Assembly: GCF_026262505.1 (NCBI RefSeq)
Contig: NC_067203.1
Location: 6,758,001-6,822,000 of the forward strand
Source: Trichomonas vaginalis G3
Taxonomy: Eukaryota; Parabasalia; Trichomonadida; Trichomonadidae
Direction of reading: 5' to 3'
Length of the DNA: 64,000 bases
This document shows, in pieces, positions 52,070 to 62,436 of the stretch. A program made the translations under genes and the position numbers. The notes under the pieces were generated by a model, which saw only the letters and a list, made by a program, of their open reading frames with translations, was not told the DNA's origin and ran no database searches. The number at the start of each line of letters is the position of its first letter. The first letter of the stretch is position 1.

Positions 52070-52330
52070 ATGATTTCATAGAGTTTTTTTACGATTTTCA
52101 TGAGTTTTAGGCGACCCCTGTAAAAGTCGGGGTCGCATTTTTTCACTGTTTTCATAGAGTTTTGGCGACTACGGTTTTTTACGTACTCGCATTTTTTCAC
52201 GATTTTCATGAGTTTTGGCGACTGGGGTTTTTTACCTACTCGCAATTTTTCACGATTTCAGGGATTTTTTTACGAAGTGCAAAAGTTCTCTTCGTCAAAA
52301 AATAACAGTTATATAATGAAAAAGTGTCAT
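52070..52330. repeat. Tandem 60-65-base repeats with hairpins
   Basis: Three units of TTTTCATGAGTTTTGGCGAC type are followed by one copy of the element 1 ACGAAG/CTTCGT hairpin unit. GCGACCCC and GGGGTCGC at 52,111-52,136 form a perfect 8-base stem. Confidence 0.85.
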
Positions 52331-52337
52331 TTTTTTC

Positions 52338-52532
52338 ATGTCAGAAGACTCGAAGGTGCAACACTTCCAAAATACCGACGAACTCAGAAGAGCAGCATGG
52401 CAGTATGTTCTTGACAACTTCTTTGAGTTCTCCAGGTACACCTTGGAAAATGCTGAAGAACTCCGACACAGAGAATTTGGAGAAATTGCACTCCAATACT
52501 ACCTTGACAAACAAAGGGTAAACAAAGGGTAA
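52338..52532 (+). CDS. Element 2 module: 64-residue protein of unknown function
   Basis: Begins MSEDSKVQHFQNTDELRRAA, a compact helical acidic/aromatic protein. No family recognised. It is absent from element 1. It looks whole. Confidence 0.5.
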   Translation: MSEDSKVQHFQNTDELRRAAWQYVLDNFFEFSRYTLENAEELRHREFGEIALQYYLDKQRVNKG

Positions 52533-52572
52533 AATAAGACTAAAAACTTAACGTTTAAAAAGTGACATTTTT

Positions 52573-52773
52573 ATGAGCTCCGAGTCACCGAGAAAACTTG
52601 GTCAGATGTTAGCAGCTTACTTCCCTGAGGAGGATGGAAGCGTTACATACGTAAGGTTCAAAAACAACGAACCTGGAATTGCGTACAAAATTCGCAATTA
52701 CATGACCATGGAAGAGTACGAAAGGTTCCTACAAGAGAAACCAGCTCTAAACAACTCAGAAAAGAAAGAATAA
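52573..52773 (+). CDS. Element 2 module: 66-residue protein of unknown function
   Basis: Begins MSSESPRKLGQMLAAYFPEE. Preceded by AAAAAGTGACATTTTT. No family recognised. It looks whole. Confidence 0.5.
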   Translation: MSSESPRKLGQMLAAYFPEEDGSVTYVRFKNNEPGIAYKIRNYMTMEEYERFLQEKPALNNSEKKE

Positions 52774-52801
52774 AAAGTTTAACTCGTAATTGTTTATTTT
52801 T

Positions 52802-53392
52802 TTACTTGTATGGGCAAGCTGCAAGAATGAAGTCGACTATCTCAGTCTTTGTCTTGACGAGCTGGACGGCTCTTGCGAGTACGTCTGTTTTGCGGTCTCC
52901 AGCTGGTGTCTGACCTTCGTAATTGCGCATGTTCTTGAGAGCTCCAACTGTAAATGGCTGTAAGATGAAGAGTCTCTCAGACTGCTTGAGGTAGTCGTCT
53001 CTGTCTTTGACCGAATCTGTGGTACGAGTCGAATCGGTCGATTTGAGGGAAGAGACTGAAAGCCTGTCGTCTTCCATTGGAGCTGTAGCATACTCTTTGC
53101 GTAAGCGGTTCAGACCTTCTTCGAAGTCTTGGTCTCTCTTCGATTGAGATTGGAATTGGAATTGCTGGGGTGGAGCTTGCTGGAACATCCAAGGGTTGGG
53201 GAAGTAAGGCATAGGCTGAGGAGGAGGGTAGTTCGGGAAGCCTTGTGGTGGGTAGTAACATTGAGGTGGAAATTGGTAGTAATTTGGTGGAGGTACTTGC
53301 TGGAACTGAGGTTGCTGAGGAGACTGTTGTGGTTCTGCAGCTTTCGGTTTTTCTGGCTTTGGAATGGACTCGGTTGGTGGTACGTCGGACAT
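52802..53392 (-). CDS. Element 2 module: 196-residue Pro/Gln/Tyr-rich protein
   Basis: Counted from the ATG at 53,392 (MSDVPPTESIPKPEKPKA), not from in-frame codons in the palindromic array. The first 100 residues are Pro/Gln/Tyr low complexity (QYPPQGFPNYPP type) and the last 90 a charged helical domain. No family recognised. The 5' end is duplicated beside the ATPase gene in both elements. It looks whole. Confidence 0.6.
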   Translation of the reverse strand: MSDVPPTESIPKPEKPKAAEPQQSPQQPQFQQVPPPNYYQFPPQCYYPPQGFPNYPPPQPMPYFPNPWMFQQAPPQQFQFQSQSKRDQDFEEGLNRLRKEYATAPMEDDRLSVSSLKSTDSTRTTDSVKDRDDYLKQSERLFILQPFTVGALKNMRNYEGQTPAGDRKTDVLARAVQLVKTKTEIVDFILAACPYK

Positions 53393-53574
53393 TCGTTTGT
53401 GTCCTGTCGGAAGGAAGAACTTTTTCTGTCGGAAGGAAAAACTTTTTCTGAAGTTCGACCAAAAAGTTCTCAATTTTCGAAAATTTGAATGGTTTACGGA
53501 CGGACAACTGGAAGAGTTCTTCCTGTCGTCGGGAAAAATTTTTTCCAGTTGTCGGGAAAACATTTTCCTGTCGG
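53393..53574. promoter_or_regulatory. Divergent promoter region with palindromic array
   Basis: The TTTTCCTGTCGGAAGGAAAA-type units and the 60-base conserved spacer (about 53,450-53,510) fill the 182 bases between two divergent start codons. This is the only place where both genes are complete, so it is probably the original context of the array. Confidence 0.6.
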
Positions 53575-53970
53575 ATGGAAGAACTTGGAATGCAAGAAAG
53601 ACTTGACGAGGCAATTTACCTAATTGAAATTAACGACTGCTTAAAAGACTACTTGCGCAAGGTAATGAAGCCCAAGGTCAAGTTCATCTCTATTTCTGGA
53701 AGGTCTACACTTCAGCTCGAGACTTCGACTGGAATTCCAATTCAAATACCAGACGGGACAGCCTACGATGGCATAAAGGACGCCAAAAGAGAAGCTCTTG
53801 TTAAGTTCCTAAACAAACGTCCTTGGATAAAAATACCAAACAAGGAGAACCCCCTACCCCATATGAAATTGGCAATTCAGTCTCTCCTTCACTTCTCTGG
53901 TCAACCGTTCTACATAACCTCAGAAGGCGACATCCAACCAGTTCAGCAAACATCTATATGGCACGTTTAG
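53575..53970 (+). CDS. Element 2 module: 131-residue protein of unknown function
   Basis: Begins MEELGMQERLDEAIYLIEIN. Mixed alpha/beta with SISGRSTLQLET and HFSGQPFYITSEGDI. No family recognised. Its 3' end survives as a remnant at about 31,298-31,362 in element 1, and its 5' end near 26,270 and 51,290. It looks whole. Confidence 0.6.
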   Translation: MEELGMQERLDEAIYLIEINDCLKDYLRKVMKPKVKFISISGRSTLQLETSTGIPIQIPDGTAYDGIKDAKREALVKFLNKRPWIKIPNKENPLPHMKLAIQSLLHFSGQPFYITSEGDIQPVQQTSIWHV

Positions 53971-53998
53971 AGTAAAAACATTTTTTTTCATTTTTTGA

Positions 53999-54184
53999 AT
54001 GAAGCAAGTTAAATTCGTCCCACACCAAACTCAATGGACCGATGAAGAGTTTCAAGCTATGGTTGAAGATGTTGAGAACGACATAGACGGCGAACTTGAA
54101 GGAGCTCAAATCACAATTGCAACCAAAATTGCAGAAGTCAAGGAACAGATAGCTCCACTTAAAGCTGCCAAAGTTACCGTTTAG
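53999..54184 (+). CDS. Element 2 module: 61-residue acidic protein
   Basis: Begins MKQVKFVPHQTQWTDEEFQA and is helical. Preceded by a TTTTTTTTCATTTTTTG leader similar to the one before the gene at 54,594. No family recognised. Confidence 0.5.
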   Translation: MKQVKFVPHQTQWTDEEFQAMVEDVENDIDGELEGAQITIATKIAEVKEQIAPLKAAKVTV

Positions 54185-54258
54185 ATGTCAAGAGTGGAAT
54201 AAGACAATTAAAATTAAAACTTCTAAACTACGAAGCTATACTCCAAAAGTTAGCAGAA

Positions 54259-54561
54259 ATGAGAAGACTTTACCAGAGCTACTTACATGTAAGGGACTTA
54301 CCTTCAAGCAGTCCGACCAAAGATGAATTTGTTGACATTGTCCCAATTTTGTCCGAAAGTCAGCTCAGATGTTTCGAACTGCTCCCAACATATCCAGAAT
54401 ATGAACGTTTGCCTGAACTCTTCCGCAATCTCAAAAAACGTTTTTTGGTTCTCATGTTCGAAACTTTTATCGGAAGAGACAACAAACGTTCAGAAGAAGA
54501 ACAAGATATTATTTTAAACTTGTTGTATGACTTAACCGTCATAACAAGCTTTTTGAAGTAA
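54259..54561 (+). CDS. Element 2 module: 100-residue protein of unknown function
   Basis: Begins MRRLYQSYLHVRDLPSSSPT and is helical. No family recognised. The start is uncertain. Confidence 0.5.
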   Translation: MRRLYQSYLHVRDLPSSSPTKDEFVDIVPILSESQLRCFELLPTYPEYERLPELFRNLKKRFLVLMFETFIGRDNKRSEEEQDIILNLLYDLTVITSFLK

Positions 54562-54593
54562 AACCGTCATTCTCAAACCACTTCATTTTTTCG

Positions 54594-55283
54594 ATGTCCG
54601 AACAAGCACCGAAGCCAAACTCAATGGCAGATGTCCTTTCAAGGTTGCCAGACAAGCGCCCAGTTCAAATTCAAATTGCCCAATTGAACGCTCATCTGTC
54701 AAACACCATTAAGACTCTCCAAAGTAGTCTTATGGAAGAGATAACCAATCTCAAAGTCGAAATCCTCACGAACCAAGCTTCCAATAAGAAAGTCCTGAAC
54801 GATTTCGCGGAAACCTTGCGCCAATACAACATAGAGAACCAAAACCTTGCCCGACTCATCTACCGTTTCTTCGAAGAGATTGACACCATCTGGGCGGCAC
54901 TCGGAAAGGACAGAACATGCAACACCGTACTTCGTGAACACAGAATTGCCGAAGGTATTATCAAAGAAGAGGAAGAAGAAGAAGAGGAAGAAGAAGAGAA
55001 ACACGAAGAAAAGGAAGTTTGGGCAACCCTTGTTGCCGATGACGGTTATGAAATTTCCCAGCCCTACCCATACCAAATCCGCAACAAGGAGACCGGCAAG
55101 GTTCTTACCCCAGTCCTCAACAACTTGGGACACTTGAGCCTTACCCTTCGAAATTACGGTACAATTTCCATGGGAAGGCTTGTCGGTATGCAATGGGTTC
55201 CAAATCCAAACAAGAAGACGAAGGTCAGACACATTGACGGTGACAAGCTCAACAACCGTAAGGAGAACCTCGAGTGGTTCTAA
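54594..55283 (+). CDS. Element 2 module: coiled-coil protein with NUMOD4/HNH-like C-terminus
   Basis: A 229-residue protein. Residues 20-110 are helical, 125-140 are a Glu run, and the last 80 residues (YEISQPYPYQIRNKETGKVL, then MGRLVGMQWVPNP, then VRHIDGDKLNNRKENLEW) match the NUMOD4 plus HNH-like pattern of homing-type endonucleases. The pattern ends at the protein's end, directly after NLEW. It may bind or cut DNA, perhaps to move the module; that is inference. Its codons are more GC-rich than the element core. Confidence 0.7.
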   Translation: MSEQAPKPNSMADVLSRLPDKRPVQIQIAQLNAHLSNTIKTLQSSLMEEITNLKVEILTNQASNKKVLNDFAETLRQYNIENQNLARLIYRFFEEIDTIWAALGKDRTCNTVLREHRIAEGIIKEEEEEEEEEEEKHEEKEVWATLVADDGYEISQPYPYQIRNKETGKVLTPVLNNLGHLSLTLRNYGTISMGRLVGMQWVPNPNKKTKVRHIDGDKLNNRKENLEWF

Positions 55284-55332
55284 GAGTAAAAAAATTTTAT
55301 TTTAGGGGGAAACCCCGAGTAAATTTAAGTTT

Positions 55333-55608
55333 TTAGTTGGATAAGTAGGTTAAATTAATGGTCATTTGTAAAATTAGTTCCCGACCTTTGAATTGGGCTC
55401 TTTCGTTATCCCAGTTGCGTAGGAGGTCGTCCCAGAGGAGTTGGTAGAATTGCCAATCCAAGGACGATTTGTCCTCCCAGGCATTGAGGATGTACTGCTC
55501 GTAGAGTTTCATGACCTCTGCCTTGCACCAGACACCCTCTCCCTTGGAACGTAAGGCTTCTTCGAAGTGCTCGAATGCGATTGGCTGCTTGACCATCCGA
55601 AATGACAC
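55333..55608 (-). CDS. Element 2 module: 91-residue protein of unknown function
   Basis: Begins MSFRMVKQPIAFEHFEEALR, a compact Trp-rich helical protein (DWQFYQLLWDDLLRNW). No family recognised. It looks whole. Confidence 0.55.
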   Translation of the reverse strand: MSFRMVKQPIAFEHFEEALRSKGEGVWCKAEVMKLYEQYILNAWEDKSSLDWQFYQLLWDDLLRNWDNERAQFKGRELILQMTINLTYLSN

Positions 55609-55626
55609 TTTTTGTCCGTTTGGTCA

Positions 55627-55734
55627 ATGTTCGTGTCTCGTGCCATAGTCGACGAAAATACAGACAAACAGGTTATATATGAGTTTGAGACCAAGAATGG
55701 TGTAACTCGACCTGTCCGATTCAAATTCGAATAA
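55627..55734 (+). CDS. Element 2 module: 35-residue protein
   Basis: Reads MFVSRAIVDENTDKQVIYEF and continues to a TAA, divergent from the previous gene with 18 bases between starts, like other pairs in these elements. The arrangement supports it, but it is very short. Confidence 0.35.
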   Translation: MFVSRAIVDENTDKQVIYEFETKNGVTRPVRFKFE

Positions 55735-55741
55735 AAATTTT

Positions 55742-57888
55742 TTACTTCATGCAATGTTTTATTTCTGTGCCGTCTTCAAGTATGCCCCAGTACTTACGCT
55801 TGGAGAGGACATGAACTTCGGTGAAAATTTTGTCCAATTTGAATTGACCCATCTTTTCACCGACCATTCCCATTTCAATGAGTTTGTTATAGCCTTCTTC
55901 GTTCGTCATGAGCGCATCGATGTTCTCATAGTATACCACAACTTTGGATTTAACCTCGGAGAAGAATTTGTTGTAGTTGTCGAGGACTGCCTTTGCGAAC
56001 TGAGGGTAAGACCAATGTTCGACAATAGGTTTTACTGTGGTTACTAAGCCATTTTGACCTTCGGTGAACTCGTATTTCAAAACAAAAGGAGAAAACCTTT
56101 CAACAAAGTTGTCGACCTTCTCATAGTGTTTACTCTTCATCTTGAGGTTTCTTAATGGAATATCCCCATGTCGAATTCATAAGCAATTTGAGTGTCATTG
56201 CAAGTTTGGGGTTTGAAGCTTTCCTAATATCATACATTTGTTGTATGACTTTTCCAACTGTATAGTTCCTTCCCGGGAACTCACCATTTCGTTTGGAATT
56301 CCAGTCGGATATATTGGACAAACCTCATGTACGCAGCGTTAAGGTCGACATAGTATATTTTTTCATTGAGTCGAACTTGTCGCATCCAATCGGTCCAGTT
56401 CGTGGAAATTCAAGTGAGTCTCTTATCTTCTGAGAAACTTCTCCTGTTATCTCATAAACATCGTCGAAGCAACCTGTTTCATATAAAACCTTCTGACCTA
56501 ACTCAGAGCTCTCCAATACAATTTGACGTCAATTGGATGTCTCAATGGAAGTTTGTTTATAGCATCTTGAAGTTCTTGCAACCTCATTGGAAGTTCTTCT
56601 GGTTCAGGTTGGTATCCGAACAATCCAACTCCTTTTGGAACTGTGTACTTCTTTTGTGCTATAACTTTGTCTGGAACAACTTTTGGTCTGCTAACAATGA
56701 AAAGTTTGTTTCGTCTTTTGGTACAAAAGTTTCTGTCAGCTTGTCATCTGGAATTGGTTCCAACAAACCTTTCTCGAAAAGAATGTTAACAGCTCTGACA
56801 ATGTTGCACTTGCCTTTTCCGAACAATGGGTTTGTAAGACTTTCGTTCAACATGAAGTGGTTGTGGACAATTACAATCTTCAACCATGGTAAGTCTTTGT
56901 CAACAACATAGTCGTCATGTGAAGAACCTTTCTCAGTCGGAATGTTGACTCGGATATTGACATTTGCCAACGGTGCAATTTTTGACAATTGACCTCTGAG
57001 AATGTACCTTGTCTTCACACATGACTCAAGATACTTCATTTTCTCATCTGTAACAAGACCAGAGTTCCTGAGACATGTAAGAATACAAGGTTCATTGACA
57101 ATTGTTTCAATTGAATTGTAAATTCCATACCTTGTCAAGTCAATGTCAGACTTATTTCTGAAGGGGAAGTATCCAGCATGTTGTCTGACTGCTTGAGGGT
57201 TAGGTTGGTACCATTCGAACTTGACGCTTGCAATTCCTTCAATTGCATTCAAAATGTCTGAGTCGGAGTCAAACATTTGTTCTCTCTTTGTAGTCTTGAA
57301 AGCGTCAAGAAGTTGTGCGGCTGTTGTGACATTGCCATGTGCATAGTATATATGACCATCTAAATCTGTTACGGTTAATCTGAGATTGTATCCTTTCTTA
57401 TTTCCGTCTTGAATTGCAGCAAGTACACCCATGAAGCCTTCTTTGTTCTTTCCTTCGTCAAAGTTTACTGTAAAGGTTCGACCAGATGCAATTTTACTTC
57501 TAACTTCACGATACTTTTCATATGCATATCTTGTTCTTTCCATGGGAGCATGTGCGTCTTCACCTTTTCCTTTTTTCCTCCTCAAAGGATGCAATTGTTC
57601 GTCATGTTTCCAGTAGAATCTGGCAAAGCCGTCGTGTCCTTCAACTTGAGGTTCACTAACATCGAAAGGCATGTCCATAAGACGTTCTTCTTCTAACCTC
57701 TCTAGTCTGTTTGGATAATTTGCGCGTGCTGTTTCCAAGTCCATTTCGTAGCGAAGACCAGACAATTTGTCATAGACTTTTATGGGTCTTCCCTTCCTAT
57801 ATTTAAACTTCTTTGAAACTCTCCAACCATATCTTTCTAACTCTGCTTTTATTCTAGCAGACCTTCTATCCATTCTATATGGGGGCAT
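55742..57888 (-). pseudogene. Element 2 part: DNA polymerase B, protein-primed type
   Basis: Counterpart of 32,475-34,627, nearly identical. The start is MPPYRMDRRSARIKAEL. Broken. Confidence 0.8.
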
Positions 57889-57917
57889 TTTTATAAAAAT
57901 AAAAAAATGTTTTTTCT

Positions 57918-58501
57918 TTACTTTACATAACCACCGGCTGCCATAAGTCTTTGACGCCAACCCATACCAGCTAATGAAGGTTGACTTGGTTTAGTTTGAA
58001 ACTAAACTTTGGTTTTGGTTTATCTTCAGTTTTTGGTTTTTCTTCTTCTATTGGTTTTTCGTCACTTTTCGGTTCATCTGACTTTACCTCACTTGCTGGA
58101 ACAGTTGTGTCGTCAACATCTTCATAAATGTCATATGCCATTTGTTTTTGTTTTCCTTTCAACTTTTTGTGTTTGTTGTAAAGTTTAGAATATTTCGACT
58201 CTAAGTCAATGAGATGTTCTATAATGAACTGTTGGTCAGTGAAGTAAACTTTTCCATCTGTTGTCTCGAAAGCTCCTTCAGACTTCAATATTTTATTTGT
58301 GAGAGTCTGTTTCTTTTTTGAGATACTTGCCGTTCCATTTTTATGAAAAGTGACTTTGTAGTTAGAGTTTGTATTTCCAGACCTGGCACTTTCTATTATT
58401 GAATTTTTCTCTTCATCTGTAAGTTCTTTGACAGGTTTTGACAATGGTTCTGAACTTTTTGTTTGTGGTGTCAAATCTACCGTTTCAACTTCTTCGGTCA
58501 T
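57918..58501 (-). pseudogene. Element 2 part: counterpart of the 194-residue charged protein
   Basis: Matches 34,659-35,243. Broken. Confidence 0.55.
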
Positions 58502-58520
58502 TTCATCTCAGTAAAAAATT

Positions 58521-58676
58521 TTAGTTTGGTTTGTTTTCAACTGGTTGTTGAGGTTTTTTAAGTCGGTCTAAAACTTCCTGAGGTATAGGAAGAACTTGAC
58601 AAACACGTGGTTGTGTAACTGCTGGAAGCCGACAAATCCATCTTGAGCCCATTTGTCTCAATGCTGTATTGTTCAT
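58521..58676 (-). CDS. Element 2 part: 51-residue protein of unknown function
   Basis: Counterpart of 35,263-35,418, same length and start context. It looks whole. Confidence 0.65.
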   Translation of the reverse strand: MNNTALRQMGSRWICRLPAVTQPRVCQVLPIPQEVLDRLKKPQQPVENKPN

Positions 58677-58695
58677 TTCATCTCAGTAAAAAAAT

Positions 58696-59097
58696 TTACA
58701 TTCCCCACGTTTGAGGCGGTTGAGGTTGGTTGTTGTTTACCCACTGTTGTGCATGGTTATATCCTCTGTTAAAGAATCTTTCACCTTGGTCCATATAGTG
58801 CCCTGCTTGGTTATAGTAGTCATTTGCTTTGTTATAGTAGTTTCCTGCTTGTCTTCCTACATTGTCCATCCATCCTTGAACTTTTCCTCTTGTTTCAGGA
58901 TTTGGAATAAGATTTGCTGCATCTCGTGCTACCTCCCAACCTTTCTGTACAGTTTGTATAATAGGTTGTGCTTTCTCTTTCAGTATACCTAATGTACTCA
59001 AAATCTTCCTTCCAATTCCAAATGCACCTCTGGCTAGTGTTCCCACTGCGGGTAAAAATCTAGATGCGACTCCTGCTAATGCGCCAAATAAACCCAT
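58696..59097 (-). CDS. Element 2 part: 133-residue amphipathic protein
   Basis: Counterpart of 35,438-35,839, nearly identical. It looks whole. Confidence 0.6.
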   Translation of the reverse strand: MGLFGALAGVASRFLPAVGTLARGAFGIGRKILSTLGILKEKAQPIIQTVQKGWEVARDAANLIPNPETRGKVQGWMDNVGRQAGNYYNKANDYYNQAGHYMDQGERFFNRGYNHAQQWVNNNQPQPPQTWGM

Positions 59098-59113
59098 TTC
59101 TTATGGGTTAAAA

Positions 59114-60074
59114 ATGACGAATTCAAACAAGGACCCGTATGTTTCTAAAGCGACAAAGAAAGCACTCATGGTAAAAATCTTTAGTTCAACACCAAATGCT
59201 TGGTTTATGGATATCTTGGAAAACATTCCGAGGTATAGAGAAGATGGACCACCATACTGGCTAATATTTGTCGGTCAAAACACAAGATACTGTGAAGCCA
59301 TACCATTATGGTCCAAAAATATTTTAGATGTGAAAACTGCTTTGACAATATTCGTTGACAAATACCATCCAACAAAACTGACATCTGACTGTGAAAGTTC
59401 TTTCAAATCAGACGATATTAAAAACTATCTGCGTTCAAAAAATGTAAACCAATATTTCATTGTCGACCAAAACCATTCTGCTCTTGGTGTCATTGACAGT
59501 TGTATAAAAATCTTAAGAGACTTAAACAACACCACAAGGTGGTGAGGTAGATGAAATGTCATATGACGACAAGTATAGACACTTCTCCATGGCAAAGATG
59601 AGACAAGTTTTAAATATTTACAATAGCCGTAAACAAAAAGGTTTGGGAAACCACTCCCCCGAAGAAATGAAAAACAACCCTGACTTAGAGAAAGACTATA
59701 TATTTAATAGTTTAGTCAAAAGAGACAAACAAGAAAGAATGCCAGGCTTCAAACTTAAGAAAGGTGACAAAGTAAAAATAGAAATACCTAAACGCGACCC
59801 ATATGAAAATACTATTGACTATGACAACAATGGGAACTCGACAGGTACTCACGTTCGTGTTCGTAAAAATAGAAGAAAGTATACAAGAGAATATTATGAA
59901 GTTTTAGGCAAACATGGCAAAATGTACAGACTGCAAGCAGAAGATAAAACTACTATTGTCAGACCTCGTTTCAAACTTGTCAAAGTTCAAGGTGGTATAC
60001 TTTCAAAGACAGTTCCTAACAAATATAAGACAACTCCTGACGAATATGCTAAAGAAGTTGAAAATGACGACTAA
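59114..60074 (+). pseudogene. Element 2 part: rve-family integrase
   Basis: Counterpart of 35,856-36,811. Its stop overlaps the stop of the convergent tail-fibre gene. Broken. Confidence 0.8.
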
Positions 60075-61306
60075 GCATTTCTATACCATGCGTAAACTGT
60101 CATGTAAGGTGGCATGTAGTCTTTACTTTGTCCCGTTGTTTGCGTATATCCCGAAACGCGATGTGTATGGTTTCCTTCTCCCTGTGTGCTACCCCAGAAA
60201 CAATTTATAGCAAACTGAACGTTGTCTTTAACATCATATCCTTTACCTTTTTTCATTGCTGACCAATCCCAAAATCTATGCTTATGCCAACCTGCTTCAG
60301 ATGTACTTAAATCTATGTAGTGACTGTGTGCAGGTAAGTTTTCACCTGAAATCGTTTTACTTCCACCTGTTTCCTTTGAAGAGTTTGCACAATACAAAAA
60401 CCTGTCGACTATTTGAGTCCAAGTTCCGAGACCAAGTACTACTTCTGGTCTGGTAGAGTTCATTGACGTGTAAATAGAGCCTATAGGATATACTGTTTGA
60501 AGTATTTCTGTCTTTAACGTTTGAAGCTCTGTTTTGTCAGCTTTTTTATCATATAAATCTTGAGCAGTGAATTTAACATTGTTTTCATCCTCCATGACAT
60601 AAACATTTCTACATCTAGTGTATTTCATCGTCGTTATGTCATCCTCCGATGTTAAACCTTGTGGAAAGTTAGGAGGTTTCCAATTTAATGCATCCCCACC
60701 AGTTTCTTCAACCGTTCCTTCAATATTTTCTATACCAACAGTTGCGAAGAAATCGTGTGTATGTCCAACGTCACTTTTCTTGTTTAATGTTTCTTGTAAG
60801 TTTGTAATATTTGCAATGGTATGTGTATGAGTCTTTTTAGAATATTCTTTGTCAGCTCTTGTCACTTCACTTGACATTTTATTGTCAGCATATGTTTTAT
60901 CTGCCTTGTCATCTAACTTTTCTTGAAGTTCATCTACGTCATAGATGTTATGTGTATGGTGTTTTTGTGGGTATGTTCTATCTGTCCATGCGAAAATATA
61001 GTCTCTTGTTGCATCTACATACTCTTTGTCAGCTTTGTTGTCAATATCTGCTTTCAAAAGAAGTTCATCTATAGGTTTCTCGTTTAAAGTTCTTTTTGTT
61101 GGATTTATACAAACAGTATGGTTCTTGTTGTCTTGAAACAGAAACTCGTCTGTCAATGGGTTTAATGTCAGTTTTAAGTTTCCTTCTTTCAATGACTCAG
61201 ATATCTTAGAATAGTTTGAAAAGTTTGTTGTGTTCTTATTTAGAGCTTGCACAATGAGTTGTCGGTTGTGTTGTATTTCTCTCATAGACGCTGTTTCTTT
61301 CGACAT
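60071..61306 (-). CDS. Element 2 part: phage-type tail-fibre/collar protein
   Basis: A 411-residue protein that looks whole. The N-terminal part (MSKETASMREIQHNRQLIVQ) is followed by DKADK/HTHTI coiled repeats typical of trimeric phage fibres. The C-terminal 140 residues read YPIGSIYTSMNSTRPE, GTWTQIVDRFLYCA, TGGSKTISGENLPAHSH, ending YMPPYMTVYAWYRNA. That is the fold signature of phage tail-collar and baseplate gp10/gp12-like receptor-binding proteins. It may form spikes for attachment to cells. Such a gene is not a standard Polinton part. Confidence 0.82.
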   Translation of the reverse strand: MSKETASMREIQHNRQLIVQALNKNTTNFSNYSKISESLKEGNLKLTLNPLTDEFLFQDNKNHTVCINPTKRTLNEKPIDELLLKADIDNKADKEYVDATRDYIFAWTDRTYPQKHHTHNIYDVDELQEKLDDKADKTYADNKMSSEVTRADKEYSKKTHTHTIANITNLQETLNKKSDVGHTHDFFATVGIENIEGTVEETGGDALNWKPPNFPQGLTSEDDITTMKYTRCRNVYVMEDENNVKFTAQDLYDKKADKTELQTLKTEILQTVYPIGSIYTSMNSTRPEVVLGLGTWTQIVDRFLYCANSSKETGGSKTISGENLPAHSHYIDLSTSEAGWHKHRFWDWSAMKKGKGYDVKDNVQFAINCFWGSTQGEGNHTHRVSGYTQTTGQSKDYMPPYMTVYAWYRNA

Positions 61307-61324
61307 TTTTATTCTAGATAAAAT

Positions 61325-62178
61325 ATGCTTTCAATAGAAAAAGAAAATTCAAGAGTTGCTACAACTAAACCATTAGATGAACTTTTTACGAATGTCGGTC
61401 AAAAGTTTGAGACAGAGACCGTAAAGCATGAAGGCTATCGTTTTGACTACCCATTAAGATGGCTAAGAGACCCATCCGTCACAAAAGCTGTTGGCTTTCG
61501 TAGAATGAAGTTCATTTCAGAAGCCATACATGGTTTCCCATTTACGGTCGCTTTTGAAGTTCGATACTATAACAAAGAAAAACGTACGTATGAGAAATTT
61601 GAACAGGGAAAACTTTTACAAGTTAGTTTGCTTGTAAACTTAGAAACAACTCTTCAAGCTTTTCAAAGAAAAAATAAACGATATCTATCGAATATGCAAA
61701 ACAGTACAACATTGACGAAGGAGAGTACCATCTCGATATTATATATGACAGTAAAAATGCAACTGTTAAAATCAATAGAATAGAAGACCTTGGAGAAGAC
61801 GTTTATATTTCTACAAAATATAACAACTTGGCATGGTATAGATTTTTGAGGATGTTAAATCAGCCTGCAGCATATCCAGTACACCCGAACTTTTATGAAG
61901 TCGAAAACCCTAATGGAACATATGAAAATGTTTTCGACTCAGATGCTATTATAGTTCATGCTTCATTTTCTGGTGCACAAAACTCTTTTTTATGCTTGGC
62001 AAATGACTTTTACGAAAAACCTACAAAGCTATATGAACCACCGAGTGGAAGTATTTCAGACTTTCAAGTATGGTTTACAACAGATGGAAGAAAGAGAATA
62101 GTTCCATTATACCATGCGTTTTACTTAGAACTTAGTCTCATATACAACTACTATCGAACGGTAAAATATAATTTTTAA
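61325..62178 (+). pseudogene. Element 2 part: counterpart of the 38,055 gene
   Basis: Begins MLSIEKENSRVATTKPLDEL, next to the tail-fibre gene across the TATTCTAGATAAA divergent promoter. Broken. Confidence 0.65.
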
Positions 62179-62416
62179 TACGGTTGAGGTGTTGGATTTG
62201 GTTGCCAACTTGACTGTGGTGCAGGTTCAGGCTGTTGTATAACAGGAGCTTGTTCTTCTGGTTCAGGGTCTTTAGGTATAATACCAACGAACTGACCTAC
62301 TCTTTTACAATATTTTTGACACCGTTCCATACTCCTCTTCCGACAGATTTTATTCCATTCCATATACCTCTTCCAACATTTCGAAAGAAGTTTCCTATTC
62401 TTCCAAAGAAACCCAT
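62175..62416 (-). pseudogene. Element 2 part: amphipathic small protein
   Basis: Counterpart of 38,905-39,147. Broken. Confidence 0.5.
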
Positions 62417-62436
62417 TTTAACTATATGTAAAAAAT

